DNA from: Atrina japonica
Lineage: Eukaryota > Mollusca > Bivalvia > Pterioida > Pinnidae
Assembly: GCA_030159075.1 (NCBI GenBank)
Contig: BROG01000649.1
Location: forward strand, 186,001-250,000
Reading direction: 5' to 3'
Length of the DNA: 64,000 nucleotides
A program made the position numbers and the translations under genes. Of this stretch, positions 37,776 to 48,318 are shown piece after piece; positions within the stretch are counted from its first letter, which is position 1; every line of letters begins with the position of its first letter. The notes beneath the pieces are model-generated. The model searched no databases and was not told where the DNA came from. It saw nothing but the letters and a program-made list of their open reading frames with translations.

Positions 37776-38906
37776 TTTTCTAAAGTAGACAGCATGTATT
37801 TGTAAACACAGATGGCCTTGAGTATGACAAAATTGAAGCCGTGAAGGTTGACGATAACATGATCAGTTCCTAATTGATCGTGTCTGACACATGACTGATC
37901 ATTCGAATGTGATCTCCTAATCACACAAGTGTTTGATGGACCATGTAATTGTGACATCATTATGGAAACATTTGCCAAAAGGTGCCATGTCGGGCATTTG
38001 GCAATAGGTCAATTATTTGATGTCCATACTGATCCATTTAAATTTTGTTCAGATTTGTACCAAAAAAATGTAAATTTCTTAAGTGTACATGTATGTAAAA
38101 AATTATGTGATTGTTATAAAAAAAACTGATATTTCGTATCCATATACACAAGTGACTCTGTCTTCTTAATAGGGAAAATTCCAGTACCTTAAGTTACTTG
38201 TATTTTTGTCAAAATTGGGAAAATGTACAAAAATATGGGATAAATGATGCTTTAAACAACTACTATAAATTCTACCTGAAAATCACTGAGAATGGTCAAT
38301 AGAACAGACTGTAAGGTGGACCAAAAACAATATGTCCTTGAAAATTTTATCTTGAAAGGAGGGTTGGATCAGGGAACAATGAAAATTCCTTGAAAATGTC
38401 TTGATATTTGTGTAAACTGATGCAACAATTTAGCACCAAAGCCAACGCAGTGGTTAGGAACCAACTACATCATTATGATCATACCTGATGTGATCGTTCT
38501 TTAATTCTTACTTCATATGACCTCATACACCCAGACAGATAACACAGGTAAGAATAGATAATAAAGACAGAAACATATATAACATGTGTTACATACGTCT
38601 CTGATAACGGGTAGGTAATGGACATTAGTTCGTCTGAGTCAGCACAAAATACTGACCTGATTGACTGATTGAGGACAATACAATGTAACAAAGTTTATAT
38701 ATTATTGAGCAATTCTCGGGTCATCATTGGTTTACAAGACCAAATTACGGAGACATAAAAGAAAATTAAAAAGCGTTTATGGTGATTAATTTTTTTTTCT
38801 GAATGTCAGATCTAAAAAGATTTTAAGAGCACATTATTAAAACAAGCTAAATTAATTTTAGCTGGCGAACCATACTCAAAGTACACTTCAATTTTTAAAA
38901 GTTGCC

Positions 38907-38909
38907 AAA

Positions 38910-38943
<34 letters not shown>
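38907..38943. repeat. (AAT)n microsatellite
   Basis: Eleven or so AAT triplets followed by poly-A. Confidence 0.95.
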
Positions 38944-38945
<2 letters not shown>

Positions 38946-39984
38946 TACACTCATTATTAAATAAAAAAAACCCAAAACATCCAGAACAAATGTAGCAGTA
39001 CTTATAATGCCTTAACACATTAATATGTACATGTCTAACTTTCCCTCATTACCACAAAGTGGAACATTTTTGCTATTTTCATTATTTCCTGGAAGTACCA
39101 GGTACTCTGATATATGTGTGATTATACTTGTAAAAATAGAGAAAGGAGAGTTTAAACTTGTTATGTGTCCCTATACAGTACATTTGTGTCATAATTTAAA
39201 GCACTAGACTAGTAATGTTCCACTGATGTGATTTGTTTTAATTGATACACACCATTGCAGACATCAAAGCCAGGCTTGTTCAGTTTAGATCAATGTTAAT
39301 TATCTTGAGGGTAATTTTACAGTGTTATGTACATGTATTCCTCTGGTATATTTTACCTTTGGGGCTTACTTGCATAAAACTTAAGAATATTCTAAAGTCA
39401 GAGAATATTCTTAACTTGGTATGCTTAGCCAATTAGATTTCAGGATTAATTGAATTAAAATTCTCAGATTGGAGTAAGTTTTATGAAAATGGGCCAATAA
39501 CTGTTTCTGGATCTGTATTTACCTTACATGTATATACAATGAAATGATTTATTTTGTAAATGATTTAGAATTTTTTTTTTTTCATTTTCCTTCAAAACTG
39601 AAATTGTAATTTTACCTCTTAAAACACAATGTGATGTTTTGGTCTGAGATATAAGACGAGCAAACCATTAAGAGGTAAAAGGGTTAAGGTTGTGCAAGTG
39701 TAACCTATGAACTTATGACTTTTGATGATGCAGATTCTTTTAAAATTTGGTATTAAGCATTTAAAGAATAAAGGATACAAAATTTATGGAGGTCGTGAAC
39801 CCATGTTTAGGGATTCTTTAGATAGAACTAGAACTCAAGAAATCCCCTTTTGAGTATTGTGTTTTTAAATTTTAAAATTTCAAATTACCAGGTATACAGT
39901 ATTTTCTCCCTTTCTGGCACATGACAGAAAAATCTCAACCCAAGGTGAAATTTGTCATTCCACTTATTTATTTTTTATTTTCAG

Positions 39985-40255
39985 CTTTATGATTGGTCGA
40001 GAGAAGGATCCCAGCAAGAGTGAAGTGGCTCGACTCATCCAGCAATCATTAGAGCAAGATCGTAAACGAGAAGAAATGAGGCGACGTGAACAAGAGAAAT
40101 TGCTTCAACTTCAAGAACATTTCAGACCAAGGGATGAGGTCCTTGAACACGAACACATCAGAAGAATGTCTGCGACTGAAACTGGCAGAGAATTAGATGA
40201 AAGTGACGAAGAAGAAGAAGAGGAGGATGTTGAGGAAGATGATGATGATGAAAAA
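39985..40255 (+). CDS. neurabin homologue, PDZ end and basic helix/acidic linker exon
   Basis: Phase 2 to phase 0; acceptor 'ttttattttcag', donor AAA|GTAAGA. It starts FMIGREKDPSKSEVARLIQQ, completing the PDZ domain and the adjoining helix (vertebrate counterpart 'SEVAQLIQQTLEQER'). A strongly charged helix follows ('DRKREEMRRREQEKLLQLQE'), then an acidic stretch of mostly Glu and Asp. In vertebrates the same position has 'YAQYDADDDETGEYATDEEE', so the acidic character is conserved although the sequence is not. Confidence 0.96.
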
Positions 40256-40769
40256 GTAAGATGGATGGAAAATCACTTTAGTATCAGTGTGAATCTGTTT
40301 TTGCTGGGATACTGCCCATGATAAATCAGTTGTTGAGAGCCTATAAACTTTCCATTGGCTACTGGTTATGTGGGTATCGTGGGTCAGCATTCCCTTCCTA
40401 ATTAGAGAGCCCCATGTTTTATACATGGTAGTTATACCTGAGTCTTCTTTAAAAAAAAAAATGGTATCAACTAATTCTTCATCATTTGCTTTCCATGAGA
40501 TGTGAAAGTCACAAGTCTTTCAGATGAGAATGAGAATTGAGATCTCAGCGGATGTTACTCATTAAAAAATCCACACCGTGTTGGCTCACATCCATAGTGC
40601 AGGTTAAACTTTGAACCATTTTATCCAAAACTTTGACAAAACTGTTTCATTTATGTGTAAAATTCCTAATGAGTTATAAAACAAGTGTCTTGCATTTTGT
40701 GTGTTATCTATTCTTACTATTTGTATTGTTGTGTTTCTGGAGTGCTAATTCTGGTTGTCCTTCCTCCAG

Positions 40770-41060
40770 GATGTAGATGAATCAGAGAATATGGAAGATG
40801 AGGAAGAGAAAGTAGAGGAAGAACTTGTGGACCACGTTGCTATGGAAACATTAGAATCTGCAGCAGGGGAGACAACTCCAATGTCACTGCCATCAGAAAT
40901 GGATAGTGGTGACAACAGTATTGCTTCCCCTGATGAGAAATCGGAGGAAATCTCCCTTGATGAGAAACCGCCAATAGAAGTATTTGAACTTCAAGAGAGC
41001 AGCAGTGAGGATGTTTCTCCAGACATGGAGTCTCAAGCTCTCTTTGTCAAGTTAAAAGAG
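40770..41060 (+). CDS. neurabin homologue, acidic linker and IEVFEL exon
   Basis: Phase 0 at both ends, 97 codons; acceptor 'gtccttcctccag', donor GAG|GTAAGA. It opens DVDESENMEDEEEKVEEELV, passes through a Ser-rich linker, and ends with PPIEVFELQESSSEDVSPDM then ESQALFVKLKE. The vertebrate family has 'MAIEVFELPENED' followed by 'KLSHKFKELQIKHAVTEAEI' here, so this anchors the alignment. The linker is longer than in vertebrates. Its symmetric phase would permit in-frame skipping. Confidence 0.96.
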
Positions 41061-41994
41061 GTAAGAATGAACTGTATTTGAAGAAAGTGTAATGAGGGTT
41101 TAAATTATGTTGTTCATTATTATACATGTTTATTCCAGCTAAATCCTTACAACCTTACAGACCATTATAGAATGGTCTTAAACAATAGAACAGAGCATAC
41201 CACTCAGATATTTAGGGGGGGGGGGGTTAAAACATGCGATTTTCACAAAATCAGCATGTACCGTTTAATTGGAAATTTTACCGAGATGCAAATTAAGCAT
41301 TTTGTCAGACAAATATGGTATATAATGTTAGCTAGAAGTAATTTTAGCGATTTTATGATTAAACAAAGATAATCCCTTCGTACAATGAGGAATGAATTGT
41401 TAGCAATATTCAATTTTAGCAATCTTAACAACCTGGTTAATAATGCCAAAATTGAATCTAAAATTTCTGCTCATAAGGTATTTAGGATGATATATCTTAA
41501 TTAGCAAGGATCTATTGTATTCTGCATGAGCAATTTTTCTATTCAGTTTTGCATTTTGTGTTGTGATTTTTGTCCAGAACATAAGAAATTTTTATAACGA
41601 AATGAACAATTTGATGAATTTCTTTTATAAATTGATTCAATAAATGAGTTCTTAATAGTTGTTGTTGGAAGCATTCTCATACCTCTCTATGTAAAAATTG
41701 TAATATTAAATGACCATATTTGGATTTTATTGATTTCTACATTTCTTTTACTCAAGAGATCTGATAATCCATAATAATTATGAATATGCTATATTTTGTG
41801 TCTTAAGAAATAGATCCATGATACTGGACATTTCATCAAATATTTGAAGCTGATGTATTGAAGAAATTATCCATAGCATTTAATTTCTGAAATCGGAAGA
41901 TATTCAAAACTAACTTACCATCTACCTTTGTGTCTTGCATTTGATACTATAGCAAGTAGTACTTTGACCTTGACCTTTCTCTTAACCTCTGCAG
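41061..41994 (+). other. intron, no exon seen
   Basis: A 0.9-kb AT-rich intron with a poly-G run at about 41,214-41,226. Its acceptor is 'cttaacctctgcag'. Confidence 0.8.
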
Positions 41995-42048
41995 GCACAG
42001 TTTAAGGGCGCAGTTACGGAGGCTGAACTTACCAAAGTGAAAGGCAGG
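41995..42048 (+). CDS. neurabin homologue, AVTEAEL coiled-coil start exon
   Basis: A 54-nt exon, phase 0 to 0, donor AGG|GTAAGT. It encodes AQFKGAVTEAELTKVKGR, matching the vertebrate 'IKHAVTEAEIQKLKTKL' segment that begins the long coiled coil. The exon is short and symmetric. Confidence 0.95.
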
Positions 42049-42546
42049 GTAAGTACATTCTCTATCAACATCAAGATCTTGAAAAATTCAGGTTTTGGAT
42101 TTTTTTTCCCCTTTAAATCCATGTCTTGCATTTCCCCCAAAAGTATGCAAAAATTCTCAATTTTGATTTTCAAAATAAAGAGTAAAGTATTTTCAAACAA
42201 GTGTATCATATTAAGTTTTTCTGTTCAGGTAAAATATTGTATATTTTGCCAATTTTTTCGGAACGGTACCCAGGGTATTGGAGGTAGGAAAATCCATGTT
42301 GAATGCATCTCCTTGAAGTGCTCAACACCATAAGTGAAAGTTGAAGACCTAAAAGCTAAGTCCTGTAGCTTAATCAATGTTAAATGTTACAGAATCCTCA
42401 TTGAATATGAATGTCTTTAACATAAGTCAGTGGTATCTGTAACAAAGTGGTTAAAGCATCATGCTTTAATTCACAAGGTCTCTAAACTCTAGTTAGTACG
42501 GGTCCAAGCCTGACTGGAACCTAAGATGATTACCTGAGAAAGTAAG

Positions 42547-43053
42547 TTTTTGTGTAGAAAGCAGGGCCTGAAGTCACCAAATTTATTAAGTACTCAAGCT
42601 CAACTAACTTTTCATGCTTTTAAGGCAAAAACGCGGGCCCTGATGTTCTTTTCCCAGGTATATTGTAACAGATCTATTTCTTGTTCACCATTAAAAACTT
42701 GTTGCCAACAGATAAAGGCTATTCCAGAAAAAAGTGTTCCCAGGGGGCAGAACGCACAAGATTTATTCTGTAACTGAACATGTTTGTTTATTGATGGCAT
42801 ACAATTGTAAATAAAGGTGAAAGGTATTGCTATTTGAAGAAAACTTCCGAAATATTTAACTACTGTACTGAACGTATTTATTCATTTTTAAAAGAAAAAT
42901 CATAAGTGTGATGCAAAACTTTTTATATGAATGATGAAAAATTATAATATATTTCCAAATCGCTCAAATCCAAAAGTTGTACAAATGATTGTATTGTCAA
43001 AATGATGAAATAAAAGTTGAGCTTGAGTACTGAGTAAATTTAGTGACTGCGGG
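42547..43053. mobile_element. inverted-repeat element, GGGCC ends
   Basis: The left end 'cagggcctgaagtcacc' continues 'aaatttattaagtactcaag'. The right end is its imperfect reverse complement ('gagcttgagtactgagtaaa ... gactgcgggccctg'). The interior includes 'tttatatgaatgatgaaaaa' and no coding frame. The exact right edge is unclear because a 120-bp direct repeat overlaps it. Confidence 0.6.
42632..42752. repeat. direct repeat, copy 1 (partner 43,047-43,168)
   Basis: 'gcgggccctgatgttctttt' to 'gttcccagggggcagaac' recurs at 43,047-43,168 with only a few differences. Each copy contains a SINE 3' body followed by the left end of the GGCTATTCCAG transposon. Confidence 0.85.
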
Positions 43054-43131
43054 CCCTGATGTTTTTTTCCCAGGTATATTGTAACAGATCTTTTTCTTGT
43101 TCACCATTAAAAACTTGTTGCCAACAGATAA

Positions 43132-44131
43132 AGGCTATTCCAGAAAAAAGTGTCCCCAGGGGGCAGAATGCCATTGATAAAAAAAAAATGTTTTGATGGG
43201 GGGAGGGGGGGGGGGGTAAAATTGCATTTAAAATGTGTTGGTTGGGATGTGAATAAAGAAAAAATATGCATTGGGGTGGGGTTAATACTGATTTGCTCTT
43301 GTGTTTTTATCAGTCCCCAACCACATAATTGTATTATTTCGTTTCTTTTCTCTTTCATATTTTCCGGTCAGTAATTACATTTTATGAATCACTTTGTATG
43401 AAAATGACAAAACGCACTTTCTTTTATCCCTATTATAACATTATTTTACATATATTATATTTTTATATAACATTGTTTTATCAATTAAACATTGGCATCT
43501 TTAAAATTATAGAGTGATAAACACATATGTTTTAGTGAACTTAGTTCAATAAAATAGATATTTGTTTTGTACAGATTTGATTTGTAAAATTGGCACCCTC
43601 CTGGATGGAGGTTGACATTGTCATGTTTCTGGCCAGAAGTGGCCTGGAACAGTTTACAGATAAATTCTTCGGTATGTTGCGATATAAATTTGATGTTCAG
43701 GAAAAAATGTATAAAATGTACTGTGCCAATGTTGTTTGTTTTTCCTTTTTTGACCATCTATGTGTCGGTAATAATCAAAGTGAAAGTGAAACCCAAATCA
43801 GAAAATAGCATCAGAACAACAAAAGGTAATAAGGATAGAAATAAAATCGCAATATATTGTTGTATCGATGTATTGTTACTCCACTAACATGCATTGTTTT
43901 GCAATAAAAGGCTTAAACTATATAGGATTTAATTTTATCCATTATAATATATGAAATTGACTTAATTGTAATTTGAATTTGTTGGTTGGGTATTTTTTTA
44001 CCCAAAATGCAAAGTAGTTGTTGTTGTTGTTGGGGGGGGGGGGTAGTTTTTAATTAAAAATTCATTGGTGGTACCCCTAAATTTCATGGGCGTTCTGCCC
44101 CCCGGGAGACACTTTTCTCTGGAATAACCCT
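43132..44131. mobile_element. DNA transposon inserted in a SINE, TAA duplication
   Basis: The left end 'aggctattccagaaaaaagt' continues 'gtccccagggggcagaatgc'. The right end (44,088-44,131) is its reverse complement with a few mismatches. Outside, the SINE tail is cut between 'gttgccaacaga-TAA' and 'TAA-ctgaaaatttgttgg', giving a 3-bp target duplication. No long transposase frame is visible in the 1.0-kb interior, so it is non-autonomous. Confidence 0.8.
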
Positions 44132-44423
44132 AACTGAAAATTTGTTGGATGCAGCATAAAATTGACATTTAAAAAGAGTAGTACAGAATATGAGAATATT
44201 ATCAGTATGGTAAACAAACATTGAATTTATGTATCCTCAACTCATCAACCCCTGAAAAACAATGGACTCTTGTGTTAATCAATGATTGACACCAGTCCAA
44301 ATGTGTCTTTATGGGTGAATTACTTGATGCCAAACTAGAGTGAACCATCATTCTAATTAAAGGGAGATAATTCTCTCAAAATATTTGCTTTCATGATGTA
44401 TTAAGTATTGTAACTTTTTACAG

Positions 44424-44552
44424 TTGATAGCTCTGGAGACTGCAGAGAGTCAGAAGAAAGACTATGAGAAGAAGTGTGAACAGATGGCACAGAGACTCCG
44501 GGAAATGGAGAAAAAGATGGAGAGTCAACAAAAACAGATAAATCAATACCAG
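44424..44552 (+). CDS. neurabin homologue, coiled-coil exon
   Basis: Phase 0 to 0, 43 codons; acceptor 'aactttttacag', donor CAG|GTAAGT. It encodes LIALETAESQKKDYEKKCEQ then MAQRLREMEKKMESQQKQIN. Heptad spacing of Leu/Met and dense charge are typical of the family coiled coil, which mediates homo- and hetero-oligomerisation. Vertebrate proteins are longer here ('RWELEKTQLQQNIEENKERM'), and alignment is by position more than by identity. Confidence 0.93.
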
Positions 44553-45647
44553 GTAAGTCTTGTGTACAACTTTACCTTCAAAAACTGGCTGCCACCGTAT
44601 AACTGAAAATTTTTTTGAGCATGGCATAAAACCCGATTCAAAACCAAAAGTATCTATGGTCCAACAGTTAATGATTGTCATCTGAATCAGTTTCCAAGTT
44701 TAAATTTCCAAAAATTGACTTTATTTGAAAGAAATTTGTTTATTTCATTTATTAACTTGTTTATTTACCATTATTTTCCTGTTATACTTTCTCTACTGTG
44801 GCGAGTTGCAAGCATGCTTTCTGCAGGGTAAATTTTTAAGCTTTAAAGCTTGATGTGATCTAAAAATCTTTACCCTGAAAAAACTTATCTAATCTTGACA
44901 ATATTTAAGGCATAAAGCACCTCAATGTTTGCATTTGCTTTGTAATTCATAATCAGAATCAAATTTTAGAATAGGAAAAAAAAAATTAGAAATGAAAAAA
45001 TTATGTTATCTTTATTATAATTATTTGTTTGTTTATAATCTATACCAAAGGTATGTGTGACCATGACATTCATATTTAGAACAGATGATAGTAAGAACAT
45101 TGAAATATTGTTTACTACTTCAGCTTTAAAACTTTTTTTATGCCTCCAAGGTTAAAGATTTGGAGACATATTGCTTTTGTCCACATGTCTGTTAGCAACA
45201 TTTTGGTTTCTGTCAAGTAACTCAGGTTTCAATGAGTTCAATTTTAACTTAATTTGGTACGTTGCTTTATATCAGTAAGATTACAGATGAGTTTAATTAT
45301 GACCAACATTTGGCAATACTTGCTAGAGTTATGGAACTTCATAAAAACTTTGATGAATGATTTCTGTGTACCAGGAAATTGTGGCTGTTTATTATTTTCA
45401 CCCTTTACTACAGAAAACATATTCACTTGTCTTAAATTTTTCCTAAAGCATCATAGTCTTATGGATGGTGTGTATGTCAATGCTACAATTATTTCGCTTG
45501 AAAGTTTTGCTTTTATTTTAAATTTGCCCTCTTATCTAAGGACAAAAACAGTGAAAATTAAACAGGAGCGAAAATTTGCAGGTATACAGTAAATCTCTTG
45601 GACACAGCGTTTTTCAAACACGTCTTTATTTTCTTCTCTCACTGTAG
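44553..45647 (+). other. intron with dispersed element
   Basis: It contains a SINE tail (44,566-44,640) and, at about 45,130-45,600, a copy of the dispersed element 'tttttatgcctccaaggtta' that also seeds the 50-bp minisatellite at 29.9-31.7 kb. Confidence 0.7.
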
Positions 45648-45769
45648 GATTTATTAGAGGGTTCTCAGGGACAGTATATATTACTTGAAAAGAGAATGAA
45701 AAATGACTTCACAGCATTAGAGAAAAAATATCACAAAGCCAAAAAACTTATCAAAGAGTATCAACAAAG
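45648..45769 (+). CDS. neurabin homologue, coiled-coil exon (ALEKKYHKAKKLIKEYQQ)
   Basis: Phase 0 to phase 2; acceptor 'ctctcactgtag', donor AAAG|GTAAGG. It encodes DLLEGSQGQYILLEKRMKND then FTALEKKYHKAKKLIKEYQQ. The last 18 residues closely match vertebrate neurabin/spinophilin '[20 protein letters not shown]', the best-conserved part of the coiled coil. The next exon must supply the third base of an AGN codon. Confidence 0.97.
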
Positions 45770-47393
45770 GTAAGGAAACTTAAATTAATTTTTGGTTGGA
45801 TTGCAAAGGAAATATCATTGTAGGAATTGATGATGTTTGTTTGTCTGTGTCTGTTATTTGCTAGTTTAGCTATTTTGTGCATAGCTTTGGTGTGATTGGC
45901 AATTGAATTAAACCACCTTGAGCTGTTTCTCGTTGTTTTGAAATACATAGACTTTATTAATTTTACAATGATTAACAAGTTCACAAGTTAAATCAACTTA
46001 TATGACTTTCTTTCCTTGGCTCTGATGGTGGCAAGAGGGAGAGTCTATAGGGTCAGTGATTTTCCGCTATCGCGGAATCTGCAATTCCAAACAGAATTTG
46101 TGTTTTTGAAAAATCTTTAAAAACTCCAATATTTCATTACATAATTTTACATCAATTATTATTTTATCCCATAGATCTATTAGCCTACATTTACACATAT
46201 AAAGACGAGGGCAATCATTTCCATTGTCGTAAAATCAGTACTGACTGACATCTGGATTCTTCTAAAACAAAAATAGCTTTAATTTGACATTTTGAATTAG
46301 GATTTCATAATGTTTAGTTCAATTTCTGAATATATATACCAATTTTTATAACTTATAGTAAAAATTTCACAATGTACAATCCATCCTAAGTTTTTATGAC
46401 ATACTGCTCAATTGACAGCTGGTTTTTGTTACCAACACAAACACGCGTTCACACCTTGACATTTTTGACAGCGAGCTACGATGGCTGAAGACACATGTAT
46501 GTAAGAAGAGGAGACTAGCTCCCATTTAAAAAATAAATACATAAGCACAGGTTGATCAGTTTCCATGGAATCTTAAAGAGGATGGTGATGTTTAATTTTG
46601 CAAATTCTGTCAGCGTAGTATAGATTACACTAGCATTGGTACAATAAATTAAAAGACTATAAAAATAAGAAACATGTACATGTATGATGTAGATCTACTT
46701 TATAAGTTTATTTATAGTAAAAACACACCAAATAAAATATCACAGACTTCTTCTAAGTCAGGTGATAAATTCAAGCAAAAACAAGTAATTAGAAATTACC
46801 GGTATAATTTCCAACAAAACTTGTTACCTACATAAATATGAGTATAGGCCTACAGACTTACAAATTACTTATATAATATTTTAAAATAATAAAAACATAG
46901 TGCTGAATATACATGTATATGTTTTATATACTTCCCTATTTAAATCTATCATTACATTTGTGTGGCAGACTATTTAAAGTATGATTATGCCAGTCTGTTT
47001 TGTTAAATGGGCCTTTTTTTTTATCTAAAGTACCGGGTATGTTTTTAGTTTTTTTTCTTATGAAAACAGAAAAACAAGCGGAATTCACCAAAACTGAAAA
47101 CAGAATTGAAGCAAATTTGAAACAGAAAACCACTGGCCCTAAGCTTACTGTGAGAGCAAACTGTAGAAAAACCCATGTCCAATGTGACAATTACCATCTC
47201 ACATACTCCCCTTTCCAATCTGAGGATTGAATCTGGGTCACAATTGGTGGAGTTTGTAATCTGAGGTATTGATTTTATCCAGGAGGAGTCACTGCAAGCT
47301 GTGGCTCTTTAGTAAAATTGGATGGTAAGTTATAACCATTGTCATGAGGAGAGAGAGAGAGTCATTGATAGCACAGAATGCTGGTTTTTGTAG
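45770..47393 (+). other. intron with decayed transposon and exon-like repeat copies
   Basis: It contains the decayed element at 46,050-47,190 and the first, diverged copies of the exon-unit array from 47,281. Confidence 0.7.
46050..47190 (+). mobile_element. decayed DNA transposon, possible BED-finger (hAT-like) fragment
   Basis: About 1.1 kb, related over its ends to 1,130-1,690 (shared 'ttttgaaaaatctttaaaaa' and 'aaaacagaattga.gcaaat' then 'accactggccctaa'). Near 46,480 an ATG starts MAEDT. After frame breaks, 46,560-46,630 reads FPWNLKEDGDV then FCKFCQRSIDYTSI. The CxxC in that context recalls the BED zinc finger found at the N-terminus of hAT transposases. It has no intact frame. Confidence 0.5.
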
Positions 47394-47944
47394 AGATAAA
47401 AGTATTTACCATTGTCATGAGAGAGAGAGAGAGTCTCTACTTCAACAGCAAGCAGGATCAAATTTCTCAAGCAAGCATTGTCATGAGAGAGAGAGAGAGT
47501 CTCTACTTCAACAGCAATATGATGCTTTAGTAAAATCTCTCAAGGATAGAGTAAGTATATTACCATTGTCATGAGAGAGAGAGAGAGAGAGATAGAGAGA
47601 GAGAGAGTCTCTACTTCAACAGAGAGATGAAATTTCTCAAGAGATAGAGTAAGTAGTCATGAGAGAGAGAGAGAGGGAGAGAGAGAGAGTCTCTACTTCA
47701 ACAGCAAGCAGGATGCTTTGGTCAAATTTGGATATAGAGTAAGTATTTACCTCATGAGAGGATAGAGTAAGTATCTACTTCAATTACAAGCAGGATGCTG
47801 TCATCTCAGGATAGAGTAAGTATATTACCATTGTCATGAGAGAGAGATAGAGATAGAGAGAGAGAGTCTCTACTTCAACAGCAAGCAGGATGCTTTGGTC
47901 AAATTTCTCAAGGATAGAGTAAGTATATTACCATCATCATCATG

Positions 47945-47981
<37 letters not shown>

Positions 47982-48003
47982 AGGGAGAGAGAGAGAGAGA
48001 GCA
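47281..48003 (+). repeat. tandem array of a coding-exon plus splice-donor unit
   Basis: Units of about 60-110 bp consist of a GA run, 'tctctacttcaacagcaa', 'gatgctttggtcaaatttct', 'caaggatagagtaagtatat' and 'taccattgtcatgag'. The exonic block 'tctctacttcaacag' starts at 47,434, 47,500, 47,608, 47,690 and 47,867. Degenerate versions start near 47,286, 47,361 and 47,773. At least six units keep GATAGA|GTAAGT donors. Only the unit at 47,500 keeps the downstream frame. The right edge is a pure GA run to 48,003. Confidence 0.9.
47394..47550 (+). CDS. neurabin homologue, coiled-coil exon inside the repeat array
   Basis: The 3' part ERERESLLQQQYDALVKSLK then DR is the family coiled coil (homologues have 'YNALVKALKDR'-type sequence). 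The donor AGA|GTAAGT at 47,551 leaves phase 0, as the next exon needs. The preceding exon needs a phase-2 acceptor. The best is 'gctggtttttgtag' at 47,393, giving AG|A and an open frame through two repeat units (SIYHCHERERESLLQQQ, then AGSNFSSKHCHERERE). An alternative AG at 47,475 ('tttctcaag') also gives phase 2 and a shorter exon. The 3' end is well supported; the 5' end is not. Confidence 0.6.
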
Positions 48004-48173
48004 AGCTTACTCTAGTATCAAGTGTGTGAACCACAACATTTATTAGAAAATCAAATATTCCTTGATAAAATTTATTCTTATCATTTAAAATAATTTACAT
48101 ATAATGTTTTTGAAATAAAAGTTGTATATGTGTGCTAGAAAACCAGTACAAAAGTATTTGACTTTATTTGTAG

Positions 48174-48318
48174 ATATTCAAGTTGGAGAGAGAACTTGGG
48201 GAGGCCCAGAAGGCAGCTGGTTTGCCTGTTGTGATACCAAATGAGTCCAATGGACACAAAGCTGAGAGTGACAGTATTACCAAAACTACGATACCAAATG
48301 TCAAGTCTGCACCAAAGG
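48174..48318 (+). CDS. neurabin homologue, coiled-coil end exon (GEAQKAAGLP)
   Basis: Phase 0 to phase 1; acceptor 'gactttatttgtag', donor AAAGG|GTATCA. It encodes IFKLERELGEAQKAAGLPVV then IPNESNGHKAESDSITKTTI. The coiled coil ends at the 'AQKAAGLP' block, which resembles the 'ETQRKAGLP' end of related coiled coils. A polar, Ser/Thr-rich linker follows. Confidence 0.93.

Larger units (their letters stand above)
37262..39984 (+). other. intron with MITE and SINE
   Basis: A 2.7-kb intron. It contains a GGATTTTCCA-family element (37,305-37,545), a SINE (37,576-37,775) and an AAT triplet run (38,907-38,943). The rest has no exon signal. Confidence 0.75.
42049..44423 (+). other. intron with nested transposons
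   Basis: A 2.4-kb intron. It contains a dispersed repeat (42,066-42,296), a SINE interrupted twice (42,430-44,180), a foldback-type element (42,547-43,053), a 1.0-kb DNA transposon (43,132-44,131) and a 95-bp MITE copy (44,238-44,326). Confidence 0.75.

Noticed and set aside
37566..37978. Possible tRNA gene and 79/124-codon frames around it
   Set aside because: A- and B-box-like motifs belong to a SINE head with no complete cloverleaf. The frames run through SINE body.
43485..43887. Open frames on both strands inside the 1.0-kb transposon
   Set aside because: None resembles a transposase and they overlap one another on opposite strands.
45254..45592. 112-codon open frame
   Set aside because: It lies wholly inside a copy of a dispersed element also present at 55.1 kb without the frame.
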